Source: Spirochaetota bacterium (GTDB lineage Bacteria; Spirochaetota; UBA4802; UBA5550). From it: a stretch of DNA of 64,000 nt. Of the stretch, positions 44,329 through 51,984 are shown one piece after another (the first letter of the stretch is position 1; each line of letters begins with the position of its first letter). The stretch spans positions 1 through 64,000 of the forward strand of contig JAGNKX010000012.1 of the NCBI GenBank assembly GCA_017999915.1, written 5' to 3'. The notes beneath the pieces are model-generated. The model was not told the DNA's origin. It made no database searches and saw only the letters and a list, made by a program, of their open reading frames with translations. A program made the position numbers and the translations under genes.

Positions 44329-44347
44329 GCCGGCCAGGAGGGCCGGC
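44329..44347 (+). repeat. GGA-loop hairpin
   Basis: GCCGGCC pairs with GGCCGGC around AGGAG. It matches hairpins at 42476 and 43481 and ends four bases before the 50-bp palindrome. Confidence 0.8.
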
Positions 44348-44350
44348 ATC

Positions 44351-44400
44351 GCGAGGGGACCATAGCCCCGGGTTTAAACCCGGGGCTATGGTCCCCTCGC
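44351..44400. repeat. Perfect 50-bp palindrome
   Basis: Bases 44351-44375 are exactly complementary to 44376-44400, with no spacer and no mismatch; the centre is GGGTTTAAACCC and the ends are GCGAGGGG and CCCCTCGC. The right end overlaps a repeat that also occurs at 40811 without the left arm, so the palindrome may have formed by inverted duplication of that repeat's edge. Such long perfect palindromes are usually unstable in bacteria. Confidence 0.95.
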
Positions 44401-44454
44401 AAAAAAGCAGACCGACTCACGGTCAATTGCCCGCCCCGGCCCCGGGGCAAATAA
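44393..44454. repeat. CCCCTCGCAAAAAAGC double-hairpin repeat, copy 2
   Basis: It shares CCCCTCGCAAAAAAGC, a GACCG/CGGTC hairpin and a second G+C-rich hairpin (TTGCCC with GGGGCAA) with 40811-40870. The stems differ from copy 1 but remain paired. Confidence 0.7.
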
Positions 44455-44524
44455 TAAAAAAATCCGTTTGACTTGAATCACGTATTTTTGCATATTAAAA
44501 AGAAATCCCTGGGAGCGCTGCGGT

Positions 44525-44827
44525 ATGTCCATACAAGTAAAGGAAGATGACGATGTCGTTACCATCACGGTGCAAGGAGATATTGAAATTTATACGCTGG
44601 ATGAGTTTAAGAAAGTATTGATCAGCGTCGGCCATTCATCCGATAAAAACATTGTTATTGACGTCTCAAAGGTTAATTTTATCGATTCTTCCGGGATCGG
44701 CGCCCTGATAAGCCTGTACAAGCTCCAGAGCAAGAAGGGCAGGAAGCTGACCATCAGGAACGCAAGCCCCGATATACAGAATATCCTCAAGTTGACCACC
44801 CTGTCCGATGTCCTTGGATTGGAATAG
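44525..44827 (+). CDS. STAS-domain anti-sigma factor antagonist (paralogue 2)
   Basis: A 100-residue STAS protein with Ser55 in VNFIDSSGIGALISL as the expected phosphorylation site. It aligns end to end with the divergent STAS protein at 43924, keeping the EDDD stretch at residues 7-10 and the LYKLQSKKGRKLTIR core. It would act as an anti-sigma antagonist; its kinase and phosphatase are not in the window. A GGAG site precedes the ATG. The gene is followed by a 218-bp spacer and a methyltransferase gene. Confidence 0.93.
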   Translation: MSIQVKEDDDVVTITVQGDIEIYTLDEFKKVLISVGHSSDKNIVIDVSKVNFIDSSGIGALISLYKLQSKKGRKLTIRNASPDIQNILKLTTLSDVLGLE

Positions 44828-45045
44828 AAGGGGACGCCATGCCCTGTTCCGGCAAATCGGGAGAGGGCATGTCTTAATCATGGTCATTCTCATTCCTTCC
44901 ACCGGAATCCCCCGGGACAATGTGTAACATTCGGTTACATTCCTGAAATGAAACAGATACATTGGCATGCTATATTGAAATAGCTCAACACGGGGCTGTG
45001 TGAAATTCCCCATTCAATAATTCATATCAAAAATGGAGGTCCGCC

Positions 45046-45681
45046 ATGGGACGCATCATTGCCATTATCTCGGCATCGGTCATTGCCGCTGCCGTAATCC
45101 TCTCATTGACAGTTTTTAAGGAGAAGATCAAGTCTGCGTTTTATATAGGTCACATGGAGAGCGACAATCGAATAAGGCAGATGAATATTGATCGGATAAT
45201 GGACCGGTTAAATATCAGGAGGGGCGATCGTGTCGCCGATATCGGCGCAGGGTCAGGCCTGTTTTCGAGGAAATTATCTTCGCTGGTTTCTTCCGGGGGG
45301 AAAGTGTATTCCGTTGACATAAATAAAGAGCTTCTTATGCATATCGATGAGGTCAATGAAAAAGAAAACATAAAGAATATACAGACAGTATTGGCCGGTG
45401 AAGACGATCCTGGCATCCCCGGGCCCGTGGACCTGGTCTTTATCTGCGATACCTTTCACTACATGGACAACCAGGAACGATACATTGGAAAGTTGGTTGA
45501 TTATCTGGATAAAAACGGCAGGATAGCGATAGTAAGTTTTATTAGAACCTGGCCTCCAATGTCCAACAAGTTCACCGATAAGGATCTTACGGCATGGATG
45601 GAAAAAGCGGGGATGCAGCTGGCGGGTTATCATGACGATATCATCCAGGATCAGTACCTGGCGATCTATCGGAAGAAATAA
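45046..45681 (+). CDS. Membrane-anchored SAM-dependent methyltransferase
   Basis: A 211-residue protein. Residues 3-23 form an N-terminal membrane helix. A class I methyltransferase follows, with motif I RVADIGAGSGLFSRKL, the acidic loop VYSVDINKELL and VDLVFICDTFHYM. The layout resembles other spirochaete and proteobacterial UbiE-like enzymes with a signal anchor. Substrate is unknown; a membrane lipid or a hydrophobic metabolite is possible. A GGAGG site precedes the ATG. Confidence 0.9.
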   Translation: MGRIIAIISASVIAAAVILSLTVFKEKIKSAFYIGHMESDNRIRQMNIDRIMDRLNIRRGDRVADIGAGSGLFSRKLSSLVSSGGKVYSVDINKELLMHIDEVNEKENIKNIQTVLAGEDDPGIPGPVDLVFICDTFHYMDNQERYIGKLVDYLDKNGRIAIVSFIRTWPPMSNKFTDKDLTAWMEKAGMQLAGYHDDIIQDQYLAIYRKK

Positions 45682-45850
45682 CATCAAAAAAACGCCGTGC
45701 CGCCTTCGGCCCGGGCTGGACATCGGGCCTGGCGCCGGCAAGGATGCGCCGTTCTGCCCGGCAAGCAGTATCGCTTGGCAGATTGCTGTTTTTCAGCAAA
45801 TTGCTAATATTTATTGACACTGTATTGTTCATTTTTTACAAATCTAAAAA

Positions 45851-46501
45851 ATGAACAGCAAGGATAACATTTACTGTACCGCTCCATCCTTCTCTCCGGA
45901 AGACCGCTGGCACCTCGCATCATTGGATTCAATCCTTACCGGCCATGGTTTCGCCGCTTACGTTCCGTCACGGGACGGTATTGATAATCTGATCATCAGC
46001 TGCGCCGGAAGGGACCGCGGCGACAGGATGAAGCTGGCGCGGTCGGCCTTTGCCCTGAATGCCTTCCACCTGGTAGCCAGGAGCCGCTGCGTCATCTTTA
46101 TCATGAACGGCCGCGTCCCCGATGAGGGGGGAACGGTCACTTCAGCCATTGCCGCCATGGTCGGCATCCCCGTGATCCTCCTGAAGGAGGACCACCGGAG
46201 CGTCTTTCACGGCAACGACAACTCCATGATCACGGGCCTGAGCGATTTGACAAAGAAGGCAAGAAAGACCAATGACGTCATCGATCTGCTGGAGAGGCGC
46301 CTGTCGGGGCCGGCCTATATCCACGGCCGGGGCACCCTGCCGGCGGACCTGGAGCGCGCGGTGCGGCTCGGCGAGTCCCTCCGGCGTTTTCTCGATGAGC
46401 AGGGATATCACGGCGGCGGCGAGGCCCCCAAGGGGACCGTCGAAGGGGTCCTTTCCAGGTACGACTCCTCGGAATACGCTGCAGGGGTGATACTGATATG
46501 A
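45851..46501 (+). CDS. Nucleoside 2-deoxyribosyltransferase-like protein (paralogue 1)
   Basis: A 216-residue protein related to nucleoside 2-deoxyribosyltransferases. The family landmark MNGRVPDEGGTVTSAIAAM (about residues 85-105) holds the acidic active-site region, and the early IYCTAPSFSPEDRWH matches the substrate loop. These enzymes swap bases between deoxynucleosides. No ribosome-binding site is seen; a TTGACA at 45814 could make a short-leader transcript. Its C-terminal extension (about 150-216) differs from the next gene, a paralogue 45 bases downstream. Confidence 0.78.
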   Translation: MNSKDNIYCTAPSFSPEDRWHLASLDSILTGHGFAAYVPSRDGIDNLIISCAGRDRGDRMKLARSAFALNAFHLVARSRCVIFIMNGRVPDEGGTVTSAIAAMVGIPVILLKEDHRSVFHGNDNSMITGLSDLTKKARKTNDVIDLLERRLSGPAYIHGRGTLPADLERAVRLGESLRRFLDEQGYHGGGEAPKGTVEGVLSRYDSSEYAAGVILI

Positions 46502-46546
46502 GGGGCTTCGCATGCAGAGACGCAGATCCTTCGGGGGAGGTGCGTA

Positions 46547-47158
46547 ATGAATGACCGTCCCCTGATTTACTGCTCCGGGCCGCTCTTCTGCCGCGGGGAG
46601 ATAGACGCCATGGCGGGGATCGCCCGTGTCCTGGAGGACGCGGGGTACGAGACCTTTCTTCCCCACCGCGACGGTCTGGAGGCCTTCGTGACCGGCAAAA
46701 CCGACGATTACCTGTCAAACCTCTGTACGCCCCTGGTGAGGCTCATGCACCACCTGGCCTTCTGCGTGGACCTGTACTATATCCTGAAATGCGACTGCAT
46801 GGTCATGAACATGAACGGCCGCGTCCCCGACGAGGGGGGCGTCGCCGAGACAGGCATGGCCTTCGCGGCGGGCAAGCCGGTGGTGCTTTACTGCGACGAT
46901 ACGCGGGCGCCCTTCCAGGGTGTCCCCGATCCGATGGTGCTGGGCGTGTCTGCCCTCTGGGCCCCCGTGGACCGCATCGAGAAGATTCCCGGGGCAGTGG
47001 CGCGGTTATCCAAGGATTTCATCCCGGTCAGTGACGCGGATCCCCCGGCATGGACGGGGGGCCTCTCCCCCGATTTCAGGAAAAAGGCCCTGAGGGGCCG
47101 GCGGACCGCGCGCATCCTGAAGCGGCTGTCCTTTCTGAAGCCCGCCGATCTGTTTTGA
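46547..47158 (+). CDS. Nucleoside 2-deoxyribosyltransferase-like protein (paralogue 2)
   Basis: A 203-residue paralogue of the preceding protein: LIYCSGPLFCRGEID at the start and MNGRVPDEGGVAETGMAFA with the catalytic-type Glu. This copy has the more canonical nucleoside 2-deoxyribosyltransferase sequence. A GGGGGAGG site lies seven bases before the ATG and an intrinsic terminator follows the gene. The pair is likely one transcript; retention of two diverged copies suggests different substrates or a heteromer. Confidence 0.82.
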   Translation: MNDRPLIYCSGPLFCRGEIDAMAGIARVLEDAGYETFLPHRDGLEAFVTGKTDDYLSNLCTPLVRLMHHLAFCVDLYYILKCDCMVMNMNGRVPDEGGVAETGMAFAAGKPVVLYCDDTRAPFQGVPDPMVLGVSALWAPVDRIEKIPGAVARLSKDFIPVSDADPPAWTGGLSPDFRKKALRGRRTARILKRLSFLKPADLF

Positions 47159-47171
47159 TCGCAGCGCGAGT

Positions 47172-47202
47172 AAACCCCGGAGACCTGCCGCGGGGTTTTT
47201 TA
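47172..47202 (+). terminator. Intrinsic terminator after deoxyribosyltransferase pair
   Basis: AAACCCCG (47172-47179) pairs with CGGGGTTT (47191-47198), leading into a T6 run. It lies 14 bases beyond the stop codon. Confidence 0.85.
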
Positions 47203-47274
47203 TTGTTGCAATAAATCCGGTGATATGCTATATTCTTTATAGGCTGTGAGTTTCCGCCAGGAACACGTGAAGTC

Positions 47275-47616
47275 ATGGAAGAAAAGCGCGAATTCAAACG
47301 ATATAAAATTTTGGCGTCCGCGACGGTGAAGCATAAGCGCGGCACGGTGGATGCCGTTGCCTATGATATTTCCCAGGGCGGCATATGCTTTGTCAATCCC
47401 CAGGTATATGAAGTGGGCGATCCCTGCACGATCGTTATCAATTGCGGAGATATCGCCATAACGAAAAGCGGTGTCATTAAATGGAGAGGAATTGTCAGCT
47501 CCGTCGACGGCATGCAGAAGTATGGACTTCAATTCGACGCCATTCTCCTGGAAAACGAGCTTGAAATAATATATAAATCAACCAGTAAAACCCCGGGCAA
47601 GGCCGGAAAAAAATGA
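47275..47616 (+). CDS. PilZ-domain protein (paralogue 1)
   Basis: A 113-residue stand-alone PilZ domain. Both c-di-GMP motifs are present: Arg5-x3-Arg9 (REFKR) and Asp31-x-Ser33-x2-Gly36 (DISQGG). It would bind c-di-GMP in the cytoplasm and modulate a partner such as a motor, secretion or envelope enzyme. The C-terminal Lys-rich tail is unstructured. The next gene encodes a related PilZ protein. Its start lies about 70 bases after the terminator of the upstream pair, so it probably has its own promoter. Confidence 0.93.
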   Translation: MEEKREFKRYKILASATVKHKRGTVDAVAYDISQGGICFVNPQVYEVGDPCTIVINCGDIAITKSGVIKWRGIVSSVDGMQKYGLQFDAILLENELEIIYKSTSKTPGKAGKK

Positions 47617-47766
47617 ATATTTCTATCCGCCCGCTTCATATCCCGGCAGCCCCTGTTAATTAAAAAAGTTGGTTGCCAATCCATTATTATCCGGTAGTGT
47701 TGAATCCATGATGTACGGGGGAGCCGCTTTCCCGGTTTTGCCGGTTATGGCGGAATATGATATTAT

Positions 47767-48087
47767 ATGGAAGATAAACGCAAACATTTAAGGGTGAACA
47801 TATTCGCATTTATCGCGGTTACCCGTAATCATAAAAAGATCGATGCCATCGCCTACGATGTTTCCCTCGGCGGCATAAGCTTTGTGAACTCCCAAATATT
47901 CGAGGTGGGGGACGCCTGCTCGATAGAATTCAATTATAACGGCTTCAACCTCAAAAGAAGCGGCGCCGTCAGGTGGAGGAACATTATCAGCAAGGTCGTG
48001 GGCATGAAAAAATACGGCTTTGAATTCGAGGCCGTTCTCTCGGACAGCGACTTTGCAAGGATATGTGAATTATTCATCGAGGAATAG
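47767..48087 (+). CDS. PilZ-domain protein (paralogue 2)
   Basis: A 106-residue PilZ protein with motifs in identical positions to its neighbour: Arg5-x3-Arg9 (RKHLR) and Asp31-x-Ser33-x2-Gly36 (DVSLGG). The two share AIAYD/AVAYD and the SG-V-WR motif and arose by tandem duplication. It ends six bases before the acyltransferase gene, implying co-translation and perhaps c-di-GMP control of that enzyme. Confidence 0.93.
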   Translation: MEDKRKHLRVNIFAFIAVTRNHKKIDAIAYDVSLGGISFVNSQIFEVGDACSIEFNYNGFNLKRSGAVRWRNIISKVVGMKKYGFEFEAVLSDSDFARICELFIEE

Positions 48088-48093
48088 CCGGCC

Positions 48094-48909
48094 ATGAGCA
48101 GGGCAGCAATTCAAATGAAAGAAGAATACACAATCCATAATTATCCGAAGAGCAGGATCGGCACTTTTGACGTGGGCGCCATGAGCTCAATGAGGCACCA
48201 TGTTTTCGGCATCATGGAAGTCGACGTCACGGACGCCCGAAAAAAGATCGCGAAATTAAAGAAAGGCGGCCGCCCTGTCTCTTTTACATCCTGGCTCCTC
48301 AAATGCATCGGCGATGTCGTGAATAAGCACCCGGTCATTCATGGCGTGAAAAAGGGGAAGAGAAAGATCATCGCCTTTAATAGTGTCGACATCTCCATAA
48401 TGATTGAAAAAATGGTCGGTTCCGTTCCGGTGCCCATTCCCTATATTGTGCGCGAAGCGAATGGCAAGTCGATTGCGGATATCTATAAAGAGATCAGGGC
48501 CGCCAGGGACCAGCGTATAGAAGATGAAGGCGATTATGTTCTGGGTGAAAGCCGGGGCAGGCTCCTGATGTATCTCTATTACCTGCTCCCGGGGTTTATG
48601 AGGCGGCTCTCGTGGAAGATCATTCTGTCCAATCCGAAGCTGGTGAAGAATCTCATGGGCTCGGTCATCGTCACGTCCGTGGGCATGGTCGCCAATGTCA
48701 GGGGATGGATTATTCCCCGGAGCATTCACCCCCTCTGCTTTGCCATAGGCTCCATCAACCCCAGACCCGGTGTCGTCAATGGAGAGATATGCGTCAGGGA
48801 GTACCTGCCCATCACCGTCCTGATCGATCATGATGTGATTGACGGATCCCCTGCCGTAAGGGTGATCAACGAGCTGGTCCGGGCCCTTGAAGGGGGATAC
48901 CTGCTGTAA
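48094..48909 (+). CDS. Stand-alone 2-oxoacid dehydrogenase E2-type acyltransferase domain
   Basis: A 271-residue protein corresponding to the catalytic (chloramphenicol acetyltransferase-like) domain of E2 subunits. The active-site motif His246-x3-Asp250-Gly251 is intact (DHDVIDGSPA), and VSFTSWLLKCIGDVV matches the inner-core helix. Lipoyl and subunit-binding domains are absent, so it is not a normal complex core. Such free-standing E2-like proteins are known but poorly characterised. Internal segment 150-200 is longer and more hydrophobic than usual. It lies six bases after a PilZ gene. Confidence 0.87.
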   Translation: MSRAAIQMKEEYTIHNYPKSRIGTFDVGAMSSMRHHVFGIMEVDVTDARKKIAKLKKGGRPVSFTSWLLKCIGDVVNKHPVIHGVKKGKRKIIAFNSVDISIMIEKMVGSVPVPIPYIVREANGKSIADIYKEIRAARDQRIEDEGDYVLGESRGRLLMYLYYLLPGFMRRLSWKIILSNPKLVKNLMGSVIVTSVGMVANVRGWIIPRSIHPLCFAIGSINPRPGVVNGEICVREYLPITVLIDHDVIDGSPAVRVINELVRALEGGYLL

Positions 48910-48961
48910 GGCTTCGCCGGGCCTTGCGCCGGCATTACAATTCTCCCGGGAGTCTGCTTGA

Positions 48962-49606
48962 ATGATTAAAAAGTGTGATCTGCTGTCAACGACGGTTATA
49001 AAAGTATGTTGTGTTGTGGCGCCATTAATCATCATCGGCGCCGGCTCAGCCCTGTTCCTCTGTACCCATGACTTGAATATCTTGTCCGATGGAAAAGTCC
49101 CATGGTGGCTGGCGGCTCTTTTTTTCGCCGGTGTCGCCGGGATCTGGCTCTGCGCATTCCCATGTTGCATGCTGGCCCTGTCATACCTCAGGCGGATCAG
49201 GGACAAAAAATCTTTCGCCATTGAAGCCGAAATTCAGAAAAGCATCGAGCTGTGCGAGGCAATACTGGGCGGGGCCATCGCCGTCCGCCCTTCGGGAAAA
49301 TCTGTCTTTGACCTGAGTCTTTACAACGCCCTTGTCGCCAGGGATCCGGGGTTACCGGCCGGGGAGGCCGGGGAGTTATTCAGGTGCAACATGGGCAGGG
49401 TGCTGGCGCTTCTGGTCGATGTCGAGAGGAGGTTCGCCGAGCTGGAAAAGATGGGGAAGGACCCCTCCGCGATTTTCGGCCATGGGTATTGCCGCCATCT
49501 CATGACGGTCATGAAGTCCTGGATCGCCAGGCAGCGCGGAAACTGCGTCCTCGACACCTATGATAGCTTCGGGGATATCCTCAAGTATTTCGAGGTGAAC
49601 GTCTAG
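48962..49606 (+). CDS. Two-helix membrane protein of unknown function
   Basis: A 214-residue protein with two hydrophobic helices (about 13-34 and 45-70) and a cytoplasmic helical region (about 75-214) rich in Arg, Glu and Leu. No known motif was recognised. It follows the E2-like gene by 52 bases in the same direction and a strong terminator lies about 85 bases after it, so it may close the PilZ-acyltransferase transcript. Confidence 0.65.
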   Translation: MIKKCDLLSTTVIKVCCVVAPLIIIGAGSALFLCTHDLNILSDGKVPWWLAALFFAGVAGIWLCAFPCCMLALSYLRRIRDKKSFAIEAEIQKSIELCEAILGGAIAVRPSGKSVFDLSLYNALVARDPGLPAGEAGELFRCNMGRVLALLVDVERRFAELEKMGKDPSAIFGHGYCRHLMTVMKSWIARQRGNCVLDTYDSFGDILKYFEVNV

Positions 49607-49690
49607 GATGGAACATGCATTGAGGGACGACCTGCTGGTTATGTCGAAAAATATCAGATAGCATTGTAACCCCATCTATTAATCAAAAAA

Positions 49691-49730
49691 AAAGCGAAGG
49701 CGGGGATGATCATCTCCGCCTTCGCTTTTA
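49691..49730. terminator. Strong bidirectional terminator
   Basis: AAAGCGAAGGCGG (49691-49703) pairs with CCGCCTTCGCTTT (49716-49728), with A runs before and T runs after, giving termination signals on both strands. Confidence 0.85.
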
Positions 49731-49791
49731 TCGATCCTGGCCCTGATTCGGGGAAAGAACATCATAAATTGTAAAATAATGTAAAATATAA

Positions 49792-49840
49792 TTGACAAAA
49801 AGTATAAAAAACTATACATTATGTATTATATAATATACAT
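49792..49840 (+). promoter_or_regulatory. Promoter and candidate operators of the XRE gene
   Basis: TTGACA (49792-49797) and a TACATT-like -10 (49815-49820) are spaced 17 bases. The inverted repeat GTATA-6-TATAC (49802-49817) lies between them and a near-palindrome ATGTATTATATAATATACAT covers 49821-49840. Both are placed where an autoregulating repressor would bind. Confidence 0.55.
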
Positions 49841-49855
49841 CTAGGGGGTGACTTT

Positions 49856-50089
49856 GTGCCTCATTCAATACAAAATTTAAAAATTGTTAATAAGATCCAT
49901 GTATATCGCGCGGAAAAAAGGATAACCCAGCAGCAGCTGGCTGACGCGATCGGCGTCACGAGGGGAACCATCGTGGCGATAGAAAAAGGGAATTACAATC
50001 CTTCGCTGGAACTGGCGTTCCGCATATCGAGATATTTCGATGCAGACATCAATTCAATATTCAGGATAGAGGAGTCAACCGATGAATAA
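49856..50089 (+). CDS. XRE-family transcriptional regulator (YozG-like)
   Basis: A 77-residue helix-turn-helix protein: ITQQQLADAIGVTRGTIVAIEKG is the HTH, followed by NYNPSLELAFRISRYFD. It belongs to the small Cro/C1 regulators paired with membrane proteins. It starts with GTG after AGGGGG. The stop overlaps the start of the next gene by eight bases, so the two are translated together. Confidence 0.92.
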   Translation: MPHSIQNLKIVNKIHVYRAEKRITQQQLADAIGVTRGTIVAIEKGNYNPSLELAFRISRYFDADINSIFRIEESTDE

Positions 50090-50675
50090 GATACATTCTT
50101 TCATACTCAAATATTTGGTGCTTTCATTCCCCGCGGTCATAATCCTGCTGCTATGGGGCTTCATCCAGGACCAGCTGGATGTTTCGAATATGAATAACCC
50201 GGTTATCTACATCATAAGGGAGGTCCTGTCATGGCACCTTATGGCGTGGTTCGTCATACTTATAGGCACCCTTGTCGCGCTTCTACTGTCGCCGAATTTC
50301 CGCGACGCCGTGTTCGCGAAACTGGCGCGGATCAGGGACAGGGACGAGCGCGAAAGCCACATCATAGGCAGGGCAAGCAGATTCTCGTTTTTTTCCACCC
50401 TGGCCCTCCTCGTGTTCCTGCTGTTTTTTACGACATTGAACGTATCCGTTTCAAGGATTCCGCCCGAAAAGGCGATCGATGGGAAGCGGCACTCCCTGTC
50501 CCTGGGACTGTCCTTCAACCTGTGGGAACTAAAGAAGGGCGGGGAAGAGCCTGAATATGTGATCGCATCTACCGAGGCCTATAGCCTGTCGAAGCAGGTC
50601 GTGCTCATTCTCCTTATCGCGTGGCACATGGGGACCTTCTTTTATTGTTCTAACAAATTGAAGGCGCGGGAGTAA
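50082..50675 (+). CDS. Multi-pass membrane partner of XRE regulator
   Basis: A 197-residue protein with about four membrane helices (about 8-27, 50-70, 103-120, 170-187). The RDRDERESHIIGRASRFSF segment after helix 2 resembles the DERE-x-I motif of DUF2178/DUF3169-type membrane proteins that commonly accompany small XRE regulators. The role of such pairs is unknown; signal-controlled repression is inferred. The eight-base overlap with the regulator gene supports a fixed two-gene module. Confidence 0.78.
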   Translation: MNKIHSFILKYLVLSFPAVIILLLWGFIQDQLDVSNMNNPVIYIIREVLSWHLMAWFVILIGTLVALLLSPNFRDAVFAKLARIRDRDERESHIIGRASRFSFFSTLALLVFLLFFTTLNVSVSRIPPEKAIDGKRHSLSLGLSFNLWELKKGGEEPEYVIASTEAYSLSKQVVLILLIAWHMGTFFYCSNKLKARE

Positions 50676-50744
50676 GTTGAATGCCCGGCCTGTCGATGGA
50701 TCAGACTCCCGGCAAGATCCCGGCCCTGGAAAGGGCAATAACAA

Positions 50745-51704
50745 TTATCCATTGACCACGTTTCTCTTGATGCCGCCCAGGAAGCTCCTGATATTCTCCG
50801 CGATCTCGCCGAGGAGCCTGCGCCGCGACTCGATGCTGGCCCAGGCGATGTGGGGGGTAAGGATAAGATTGGGCGCTTTGAGGAGCGGATCGTCCGCCCG
50901 GGGAGGTTCCGTCTCCATCACGTCCAGGGCCGCGCCCGCTATGGCGCCGGTTTCAAGGGCCTCGCGCAGGGCGGCGGGATCCACGATGGGTCCCCTGGCC
51001 ATGTTGATGAGAAAGGCCCTCTTTTTCATGCGTGAAATGAACTCTCGGTTTACAAGGCCATTGGAATAGTCGCTCAGGGGCATATGGATGGTGATGAAAT
51101 CCGACTGTTCCGCCAGTTCCGTCAGCCCGGCCCGCCGATAGGGGGACGCCGATGACGTCTCCCCGCGCCTGAGGGCGATGACCTTCATATCGAGGGCCTC
51201 GCAGACCTTCGCGACCTTTGTTCCAATGGCGCCGAGACCCATGATGCCCACGGTCTTTCCCTCGAGGTCCGAGAAGGGCCATGTTCCCAGGGTGTATATA
51301 TTCGACCGGGACCAGGCGCCGTCATGGGCGGCTCTGTCGTATTTCAGGAGGTTCGTGGAAAGGGCCAGGATAAAGGTCATGGTGAGCTGCGCCACGGAGG
51401 CGGTGGAATATCCGGGGACATTGGCCACGGTGATACCGCGCCTGCGGGCCTCGGCGATGTCGATATTGTTGTAGCCCGTGGCCGCTTCCGCTATCATCTT
51501 CAGATCGGGGCAGCGGGACAGGTTGTCGGCGTTGAACACCACCTTGTTGGTGATGGCCACGGCCGCGCCGGCGCACCGGTCAGCCACCTGGTCCGGGGAT
51601 GTGAATCCATGGCACTGGAGGTCGCCGATCTCCCGGAAAGGCGAAAAATCGATATCGCCGTAGTCTATGGTGGAGGCGTCAAGAAATACTATTCCGGGCT
51701 TCAT
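50745..51704 (-). CDS. D-2-hydroxyacid dehydrogenase
   Basis: A 319-residue NAD-dependent D-2-hydroxyacid dehydrogenase. The nucleotide motif is GIMGLGAIGTKVA, the catalytic Arg is in NMARGPIVD and the catalytic His in LTPHIAWAS. It would interconvert a 2-oxo acid and a D-hydroxy acid such as glycerate, lactate or glyoxylate, but the substrate is not fixed by sequence here. The ATG at 51704 follows AGGAGTG with good spacing; a GTG nine bases upstream is less likely. Monocistronic and divergent from the outer-membrane protein gene. Confidence 0.94.
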   Translation of the reverse strand: MKPGIVFLDASTIDYGDIDFSPFREIGDLQCHGFTSPDQVADRCAGAAVAITNKVVFNADNLSRCPDLKMIAEAATGYNNIDIAEARRRGITVANVPGYSTASVAQLTMTFILALSTNLLKYDRAAHDGAWSRSNIYTLGTWPFSDLEGKTVGIMGLGAIGTKVAKVCEALDMKVIALRRGETSSASPYRRAGLTELAEQSDFITIHMPLSDYSNGLVNREFISRMKKRAFLINMARGPIVDPAALREALETGAIAGAALDVMETEPPRADDPLLKAPNLILTPHIAWASIESRRRLLGEIAENIRSFLGGIKRNVVNG

Positions 51705-51809
51705 GGTGTTCACTCCTGTTCATGATTATTGAACCGGAAGGGGGAGGGATTTTCAAGAATAAAAAAAGGAAACTAATCCTGAATATTTGTAAGGGTGGAG
51801 GGCAAAACC

Positions 51810-51841
51810 GCGAAGGCGAGTAAACGCATCCTCGCCTTCGC
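51810..51841. repeat. GCGAAGGCGAG inverted repeat
   Basis: GCGAAGGCGAG (51810-51820) pairs with CTCGCCTTCGC (51831-51841) around a 10-base loop. It lies between divergent genes, where no terminator is needed. On the minus strand it contains the GCGAGGATG block seen in other repeats of the window. Confidence 0.6.
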
Positions 51842-51984
51842 ATTACATGGGGCGTAACCAAAAACATTAAGCTGACACTCAATTAATGCTTGCTAATTTT
51901 AAGGATACCCTGTGAGCACTATATATGCCTTGCCTTATACGGCGAATAATCCGGTAAAATAAAAAATTCCTCAGGAATCGAACC

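Larger units (their letters stand above)
44224..44524. other. Divergent spacer between two STAS genes
   Basis: This 301-bp spacer should hold both STAS promoters. It contains a GCCGGCC hairpin (44329-44347), a perfect 50-bp palindrome (44351-44400) and copy 2 of the double-hairpin repeat (44393-44454). A TTGACT element near 44469 is a weak -35 candidate for the rightward gene. Confidence 0.6.
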
